Under the pieces are notes generated by a model. It made no database searches. It had not been told where the DNA came from and saw only the letters and a program-made list of their open reading frames with translations. The position numbers were made by a program, and so were the translations under genes. DNA of 64,000 nucleotides. Origin: Bombardia bombarda. Its lineage: Eukaryota; Ascomycota; Sordariomycetes; Sordariales; Lasiosphaeriaceae. Below, piece by piece: positions 57,281-64,000 of the stretch; the first letter of the stretch is position 1; each line of letters begins with the position of its first letter. Where the stretch lies: assembly GCA_030512295.1 (NCBI GenBank), contig JAULSR010000001.1:8765001-8829000 (forward strand). Reading direction: 5' to 3'.

Positions 57281-59151
57281 TATATGAGGTTGCATATTGG
57301 CACATTCAGCATTGGAGTTTGGGCATCACATGTAATAATCAGTCCTAATTAGAATTTACCAGACTTTCAGTCTCTTTTATTCTCAGCTTGTGAGCGTGGC
57401 TTGTTTTGGCTGCATTAGAATCATACCTTTCTTTCACTTTTAACCAGTCGAGCTGCATACCATTGGCTAGAGTTCCAAGTGGTGAGTATTGGAAGTTGCA
57501 AACATGGCACTTATTACTGATCCAAGGTACGACACCAAGCAAAGCAGTACTCCCAGTCTCCAAGTCAGGTAAGTCGGTATACAAAGAGATGAATGCAAAA
57601 AGAGTTGGGGCAACCCCATGTTAAATGCTATATTTAGATATCGTCGTGTTTTCCCCAATCCGTCATTGGAATTAGTACACAGTATTTATGGTCTTTTGTA
57701 CTTCTGGTAACATCACACCCAATCTGCATCGATCTGCATTCTCCATTTTCGCAGTGACAGGATCGAGACACTCAACTGCCGACGAGATGAATCTCAATCG
57801 GGCTGGAATCGGCAAGCTCTTTGTCGGAGCCATGTGGCATCATCGGCCCATCTCTGTTGTACCTTTCCCGCTCTTTGATCGGGATTGAGCGGGCGCTGGG
57901 AAGCCACCATGGGTTGAAACATACCTTAGCATGGATAATTCTTGCTGGTTCTTTGTTGCTGCAACGCTGGGCTCTGGCTCGCATATTATATACATGATAG
58001 AATCTGCCGGTGTCTTCCTTCGTCTTAATTGAGCCCTTTCAACCACCGTAAGTGGTATAGCTGGAGCTTATCAGGAATGGTGGTGAATATTTTGTGATGG
58101 AAGGGGGATCATTACATCAAGTCAGATCGGTACAGTAACCGTGATCTCTGAGGCCCCAACATATCTAACTTCTTTGTACTATTTGACACTACCGTTTCCG
58201 GACACTGCCAAATTCATTCACCTGCAAAGGAACAAAGTAGCATGTAAGCTCCCCATACTGCCGACACTTCATGACTCGGATAATGCACTCATTTGCTAGG
58301 GAGCAGAAATGGCTGGACCTGGCCCATCATGTCTCACATGGAGCTAGTAAACATCCATGGAAATTTTGTTTAATAGAGGCTCGAGTTTGAATTGGAAGCA
58401 AGGAGCTCGCTGTGTAACGTTTTGGACTCCTGTGACTTCCTACTAGGTCTATAAACTAGACGCCATCTTGCTGGGGAATGTGATGTAGGATGTAGCTCTA
58501 AGGGATGAATAGAACAAAACACGGGCCGCAATATTGAAGCAAACAGCCACAGGATCTCGTAGCAAACAGCACCGAATTTGGGTAGACGCACAGTTCGTGG
58601 CTGGCTTGGCATGCAGCCAATTCATGAGCTTTCTGCTCAAACCAGACCATGACGCCGTCTCCACCACTTAGAATCGGCAGTCAAAGTTAGCACCTCTTCA
58701 CACTCAAGGGAGCCAGCTCCATATAATACGGGGACCTGGGTGGAAAGCGTCGTATCGAGACCGCGGCTCCATATTCACATGGCAACAAAGACGATGAAGG
58801 GGGGCGGGATCCAGCTGACGCCCTTTAAACAAAGTTATGGGGAACTATAAGCCGGATCAGTCTAGCTATCTCTCGTTTCAAGTTGACAGATAGTATTGGG
58901 GGTTGGTAGTGTGATAGGCTTTTCACCCTGTGCCGAGCCTGTCCTACCTCGGAGTATGAATCGATAGCTCTCACATCCCGAGAGACAATGGCAAAAGCTG
59001 CTCTTAAAGACGGCTCTCACTTCCCGTCTCGTCCTACCATGAGATGCAAGCTATCTTGTTGATTTCTTGTAGCTTTGCAACTGGCTCAACGAAGTCGACT
59101 AACTTGGCAGGCTGTGCTCAACGCTCACAGTGAAACAACCCTTCAGTCATC
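57281..59151. other. Intergenic region
   Basis: 1.9 kb; no gene, repeat or structured element is recognised. Confidence 0.5.
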
Positions 59152-60689
59152 ATGTCGACATCTCAGGTCACGCCTCTTACTGCCGAAGACACGGTCGATG
59201 TCTCGATCGCATCTGCACCTCGCGATATCGGTGCGGTCCCCGATCTGCTCAAGGACATCTCTGGTCTGTGGGACAAGTACGACCCTGCCGCTGATCGGGC
59301 GACTCGCCTGCCGTTACTCGAGAAGGCCACCGCCCTTGCTCAGGCCCTGGAGACGCCGAGAGAGACCATGTTGAAGCATGTTGGCGCCGAGGTAGGTCAT
59401 TAATATCTAGCAGTAATGAGGATTTGTGTTGGCAGTTTCTGACATGATGAGATATAGACTGCTTCTTTCTACACTCTCACCCTTGGAATCGAAGTTGGCC
59501 TCTTCACTGAGCTGGCCAAGAATGGCGGCAGTCCCAAGAAATCTCCCGAGCTGTCGGCTGCACTCGGCTTCGACATTGATGGGCTACGTAAGAACACTTT
59601 CAAGTGTATTGTCCTGCTGAACGAGCTGGAGACTGACCCTCGAGTAACCTGAACAGGCCGCATCCTCCGCCACTTTGCCGCCATGGGCCACATTGTGCAG
59701 ACGGGCAGCGACGAGTGGAAGCCCAACAACTTTAGCAAATCCCTGACCATTCCTATCGTTAATGGCGGTTACCCGTTCTAGTACGCAGTCCCTTTTCCTC
59801 AATCTTCACTTTTCCATGTAACAACAACAACAACAACAACAGCAACCAACATCAACCTCAACATCAACGTTATCACTAACCACCATTCAAAACCAGCCGC
59901 TCCGTCTGCACCGCCCCGCTCCTCCACATGCACAAGTGGATGAAGACCAAAGGCTACCCGACCCCGACGACAGGCAAAGACAACCCCTTCACCTTTGGCA
60001 ACCAGACGGACCAGTCCATGTTCGAGTACATGGCCGCCCACCCGTACCTCAACGACTGCTTCAACCACCACATGGGCGGCTACCGCCTTGGCCGCCCGGC
60101 CTGGATGGACCCCACCGTCTACCCGGTCCAGGACAACCTCATCACCAACTTCGACACCTCGTCCTCCTCCTCCGACCCGGTCTTCCTCATCGACATTGGC
60201 GGCAACTACGGCCACGACCTGGAGCGCTTCCTCGACAAGTGGCCCTCTGTCCCGGGGCGCATCATGCTGCAGGACCAGCAGTCGGTGCTGGACAACGTGC
60301 CCGCCACCCTCGGCGGCGGCAGGATCGAAAAGTTTGCGCACGACTTCTTCACCCCGCAGCCGGTCAAGGGCGCCCGCGCCTACTACCTGCATCATATTCT
60401 GCATGACTGGCCCGACGACAAGTGCGTCGAGATTGTCACGAATCTCAAGGGCGCCATGACGCCTGGGTATAGCAAGTTGCTGGTCAATGAGCATGTCATC
60501 CCCAGCGTGGGCGCGAGCTGGGAGGCCACTTATTTGGATTTGTACATGATGTTCTTGTTTGGCGCCCGGGAGCGGACCGAGGACGATTGGAAGGCGCTGC
60601 TGGAGGGCAAGTGTGGGCTGAAGATTGAGAAGATATGGAATCCGGGTAATGGAGTGGAGGGCATCATTGAGTGTATTGTAGAGGGGTAG
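59152..60689 (+). CDS. SAM-dependent O-methyltransferase (class II, COMT-like)
   Basis: Exons 59152-59391, 59458-59587, 59657-59780 and 59897-60689 give 428 residues in frame. The N-terminal dimerisation domain includes ASFYTLTLGIEVGLFTELA. The methyltransferase domain has SAM motif I as LIDIGGNYGHD (the usual second and third Gly partly replaced by Asn/Tyr), then FFTPQPVKGARAYYLHHILHDWPDDKC with the catalytic His of the HDW motif. From family knowledge, these fungal enzymes methylate hydroxyls of aromatic secondary metabolites. No synthase, P450 or regulator lies next to it, so a cluster role is not supported here. Intron 3 carries an AAC repeat (about 59819-59841). Confidence 0.9.
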
Positions 60690-60701
60690 GTCGATAACAC
60701 G

Positions 60702-60734
<33 letters not shown>

Positions 60735-61276
60735 GGGCACTAAAACATAACCGACTTTTATTTTTCCAGGCCGATGTATTACTGTGATCATTTTCTTCTC
60801 TTCTTCTACTGTTTGAGTGGTTGACAATCTGGTATGGTTTCGCAAAGCTCGGTCGGATAAGCAAGGGGCTGCTTACGAGACTCGGGCACTTGGTTAATTT
60901 GGCATGAAAAGGAGCTTGTTGACATTTCTTATGAATGGATATTAGTACTGATAGCAGCACAGCACTTCATACGACAGACATCATGTCTGCAGTCATCATC
61001 ATGGCACCGTCATTTTTGCTAGGTCTTTGAATCCATCTAACCTAGTTTGTATTCAGCATATAGCTGAATAGGCTACCTAATGTACCTAGGTAAGCAGGGC
61101 TGTCAGGCAACTGAGTGTGCAGTTATCCACTCCAAGTAAGCTCATGGCGTCCGGCCCAGGTCTTGCAGCCATGTTCTACTTGTTCCGATGCATCTCCGGC
61201 CCGTACGACGCACCGGCACCTCACTCGGGCGTGGGGCGGCCTCCGGATGCTTCTTCCCTTCATCACGCAGGCGCTT
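60690..61276. other. Intergenic region
   Basis: 0.59 kb containing a GT microsatellite (60703-60733) and TACCTAGGTA (61083-61092). Probably the 3' flanks of two convergent genes. Confidence 0.6.
60703..60733. repeat. GT dinucleotide microsatellite
   Basis: An uninterrupted TG run of 31 bases directly after the methyltransferase stop codon. Confidence 0.95.
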
Positions 61277-63064
61277 CTAGCCCTCTCTGAAGTCTCTGTG
61301 CGCCGCCTGCAGCTCCTTCCCCACCTTTTCAACAGCACGACGCTTCGTGTGCTCGATATCCTCCTCCACGAGTTTGGCTTTGTGGAACAGCTCCTTGCTC
61401 TCGTCTTCGAGCTTGCTTGAATACTCCATCATCTCGCTGGCCCCGTGCTCGAGATCCTCGGCCTGCCACTCGAGGCTGTCGACCTCATCCTCGAGTTCCT
61501 GAGCCTTGGAAGTCTTGGACTTGTTGTCGGTGGTTGCGGCAAAGGTACTAGGATTCTCGCTACGCAGCATCTCGGCCTCAATCTTTGCATCTCGAGACGC
61601 CCGCAAGAGGTGAGCGGATTTGGCAGAGAAAAACATGGCGGCTGCGAGTCGCACCTCCCTCTGATTTCGCAGGGTTCGGATAGTCTTGAAATCATCCTCC
61701 GTTTCCTCGGACTGGGCCAGATTGGCCAAATACTGGTCCATGATCGTCTTGATGCGCGCCTCCGTGGCCTTAGCAGAAATCGTCGCACACGCCGCCGCAG
61801 CCATTGTTGTAGCAGAATCTATCCCATGCCGTCTTCATGAGCTCGAGTCTGTGATATTCTTTGTCGTCCTCAGAAGCCACGCTCGCCTCATCTGATGGCG
61901 CCTCCACAGACGCAGTCTGGCTTGTCGTCGACTTCGAGTCCTCGTCAGAAGCAGGCGTGGTACCAGCACAATCAGCAACATCGTCACCGGGAAGATCGTC
62001 CATGGCGCCGCCGCCCTGTAAAGCGACCGAGTTCATGCCGTTTGACATGACCCGCTCGTCGCAGTTGATGTAGACATTCTCGCAGTTCTCAAAGCACTTG
62101 CTGCCCAAGGAGGCCATGTCAGAAAGGTAGATGGCGCCGCAGTTTTCAAAGGTAGCAGTCTCCAGGTTGAAGCCGGCGCCGATGTGGACAGTCTTGCAGT
62201 TACGGAAGGTAACACCCAGCATGCCAGACTTTGTCTTGTCATTCATGAAAGAAGTATCCAACTTGGTCTCCTCATCCTTGGAAGAAGTGTGTTACTGTGT
62301 CTCTTCGTCTATGGAAAGCGTGTCCCAGTTGGACGCCTCATGCTTGGAAGACGCGCCGGTGGAAGAGGGCGTGAGCTTGGCAGTGCTGGAGGAGGCGCCC
62401 GTGTCTGGGAAGTCCCACGTGTTGAAATCTGGTGTCCTATGCTTGTAAGACGCGCCGGTGGGAGAGGGCGGCAGCTTGGCAGTGGCGGAGGAGGCAGTCG
62501 GGTCTCCCCAGGAGCACTTGTCCCGACCTGATGCCCTGTGCTTGGAAGACGCATCCCAACCTGACGCCTCATGCTTCGAAGAGGCGCCGGCAGAAGGGGG
62601 CGGGAGCTCGGCAGCGCCGGAGGAGGCAGTCTTTTGGAGAATCGAGTGCCCTTGTCGACGAAGGTCTCGCAGAAGAGCCTCGGCAGCTTCAATATCGTGG
62701 CTGGACACAGAATTGAAAGGTGAGTTGACATAATGGCCAATCCCCGCTTCATAGAGTTTGCGGTTGACAAAGGGATCAGCGGAGAGTGGGAACCCTTCAG
62801 TGGCAAGACGGTCCTCAATCGAAGAATTCATCGCCTGCAACCGCGCCAACCGCGCATGCCAGTCTTCCTCACAGCGGGCTGTGGACGTCAAATGATCAGG
62901 TCAGTGACAGTCTTCAAGAAAGCTCAAAAAAAGAAGCGTGCGCTAGAGAACATACGAGGAGGCACCTCGGGCGATCCATTGCCGCGCAAGTCAAGATGGT
63001 AAGAATCCATTGTCGGGAACCGTCCATAATCGCTGGGGAGAGCACCCGTACGATTGCTGGCCAT
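61277..63064 (-). pseudogene. Repeat-containing coiled-coil protein gene with in-frame stop and frame switch
   Basis: Exon 1 (62956-63064) and exon 2 (from 62878) join in frame. The first product has 231 residues, opening MASNRTGALPSDYGRFPT, then CEEDWHARLARLQAMNSSIE and a Ser/Ala/Pro-rich repeat region, to a TAA at 62292-62294. The same frame continues open after that TAA to 61770 (FENCGAIYLSDMASLGSKCF, then acidic Ser-rich sequence). From 61804, a different frame encodes 175 residues of alanine-rich and coiled-coil sequence (EDEVDSLEWQAEDLEHGASE) to 61277. The three parts may be one ancestral gene with a nonsense codon and an indel, or a 231-residue gene beside a separate coiled-coil gene. 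No domain is recognised. Confidence 0.5.
62353..62640 (-). repeat. In-frame coding repeats (99 and 132 bp spacing)
   Basis: GCGCCGG-anchored units start at 62353, 62452 and 62584, spaced 99 and 132 bp, both multiples of three. The protein repeats the pattern TASS-x-TAKLPPS-x-TGASSKHEAS. The longer unit contains an extra 33-bp duplication (Ala-Ser-Ser-Lys-His block). Confidence 0.75.
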
Positions 63065-63810
63065 TGTCGCGTTGCCCCAGGACGAGAGAGTTGCAGCAAG
63101 TTTTGTCCAGATCTGGTTGCGTGCCTTTGGCTGGGGCACGAATTTGCAGGAAGGTAGGTTGCAAGGTGCAAGTTGCGAGTTGGCAGCTTAGAAATCGAAA
63201 TTTTGACAGTCAGGTGGTTGTGGGCGTGGGGTTTTGGGAAGGGACAAACGCCTAGGGAGCCGGCAACTTGACGATAGTTGGAGGGATTGGGTTATTTATT
63301 GGATGAAGAGCACCTGATCAGTTTAGCGATCAGATGAAGGTTTGGAGGGGCACTGGAATCTGCTGGAATCCTATGGAGCCAAGGCATAATATCTGTCAAG
63401 AGAAAACTCGGCCATAGTTACCCTGAGGAGCTGGACCCAGCAGCTGAGACGTCGAGGGGGGTGAAGTTGCGCTCAACCACCAGTGACAGGCGTCTGAGAA
63501 TCGCCAACATGATATGTATGCAAGGCCATGAGCTCCGACTGGCCTCCTACTCCCAGTCTCTGAAATGGGCTCTCCCTCTCCGTGGCCGATGTGCTCCAAA
63601 CCAACAAGCTGAAAACAAAGCTGACTATGTGGTATATACCTATCCAGATACTACTCTGTATTATGTATGTCTATATGTTAAACACGCACCGCTTGGAACC
63701 TCCTGGCTACAGGTGTATGTATTCTCCAATCTTCCCCCCTTTTCACTTACCTATACCACAGTTATAGTACCATGTAGCTGCAATTCACAGACCTACTCTA
63801 CTACCCTTCA
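63065..63810. other. Intergenic region
   Basis: 0.75 kb. Probably the promoter of the preceding minus-strand gene and the 3' flank of the gene at the right edge. Nothing else is seen. Confidence 0.5.
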
Positions 63811-64000
63811 TCATTTGGTACCCAGGGTAGCCTTCCACAGATCATCCCAGTGACTAGACTTAGATGGGTTCTGACTAGGAACCTTTCCACCACTCGGCGG
63901 GTTTTTTGTGTCCGCGATTGCAGAAGGTCCCATGCCCCAGATAGAATTCCACAGATCACTCTGGGTCTTAAATGGGGCGTGACTGGAGACCTCTCCAACC
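63811..64000 (-). CDS. C-terminal end of an unidentified protein (runs off right edge)
   Basis: On the minus strand a frame enters from the right edge and reads without stops to a TGA at 63811-63813. It contains FKTQSDLWNSIWGMGPSAIA, then a Pro/Ser linker, then SSHWDDLWKATLGTK and the stop. The two DLW blocks (SDLWNSIWG and DDLWKATLG) are about 40 residues apart and look like a repeated short motif. The underlying DNA shows the matching imperfect repeat (TTCCACAGATCA near 63834 and 63952). Clean codons and a sensible Lys-terminated end support a real 3' exon. Function unknown. Confidence 0.5.
   Translation of the reverse strand, partial: VGEVSSHAPFKTQSDLWNSIWGMGPSAIADTKNPPSGGKVPSQNPSKSSHWDDLWKATLGTK

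Noticed and set aside
59152..60689. Secondary-metabolite cluster around the O-methyltransferase
   Set aside because: No polyketide or peptide synthase, P450, transporter or transcription factor is found within the window on either side.
1..64000. CRISPR arrays, insertion sequences, integrases, rRNA genes
   Set aside because: No regularly spaced repeats, transposase or integrase motifs, or rRNA-like sequence were seen; the window is typical fungal nuclear DNA.

Overview
The window is nuclear DNA of a filamentous ascomycete, most likely a Sordariomycete. Genes have short GT-AG introns (about 50-140 bp), GC-rich exons and AT-richer gaps. The gene set (Arb1, the Git3/GPR1-type receptor, END3, PSF2, CLP1, ATP25, RPO41) is typical of Pezizomycotina. 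I see no operons, CRISPR arrays, intact transposons or canonical tRNA genes.

Layout. 1-305: start of a gene leaving the left edge. 3.5-7.1 kb: prp22 splicing helicase. 7.8-8.5 kb: PMP3-family membrane protein with a long tail. 9.5-11.0 kb: Arb1, RNAi chaperone subunit. 13.5-14.9 kb: inositol polyphosphate kinase. 16.4-18.1 kb: clp1 (pre-mRNA 3' end factor). 21.8-24.3 kb: nutrient-sensing GPCR. 25.2-26.5 kb: exopolyphosphatase. 27.4-28.3 kb: class I glutamine amidotransferase. 28.5-35.9 kb: the divergent mitochondrial pair atp25/rpo41. 37.4-38.2 kb: four-exon Cys-rich secreted protein. 38.5-39.7 kb: Arc1-like tRNA-binding cofactor. 40.6-43.7 kb: LSH/DDM1/MUS-30-type SNF2 remodeller with AT-hooks. 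44.8-45.6 kb: membrane protein. 48.3-49.1 kb: psf2 (GINS). 52.7-54.0 kb: end3. 59.2-60.7 kb: O-methyltransferase. 63.8 kb to the right edge: C-terminal end of another gene.

From about 1 to 40 kb the window is mostly conserved housekeeping. From about 44 kb on it becomes a mosaic in which psf2, end3 and the methyltransferase sit between broken or orphan genes: a degraded MACPF-like gene, stray Cys-rich fragments, a broken small secreted protein and a repeat-containing coiled-coil gene with an in-frame stop.

Main observations. (1) Four conserved genes (clp1, the GPCR, ppx1, rpo41) each lose frame by one missing base at or near a C/G homopolymer, which points to systematic under-calling in the assembly or to real decay. 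(2) A tRNA-related SINE-like repeat is present in two inverted copies about 41 kb apart, each near an AT-rich tract. (3) The 10-bp palindrome TACCTAGGTA occurs three times, only in gaps between genes. (4) arc1 has an in-frame upstream extension that looks like a mitochondrial presequence but has no usable AUG. (5) The SNF2 gene carries AT-hooks inside the helicase insert. No clearly new multigene system was found.
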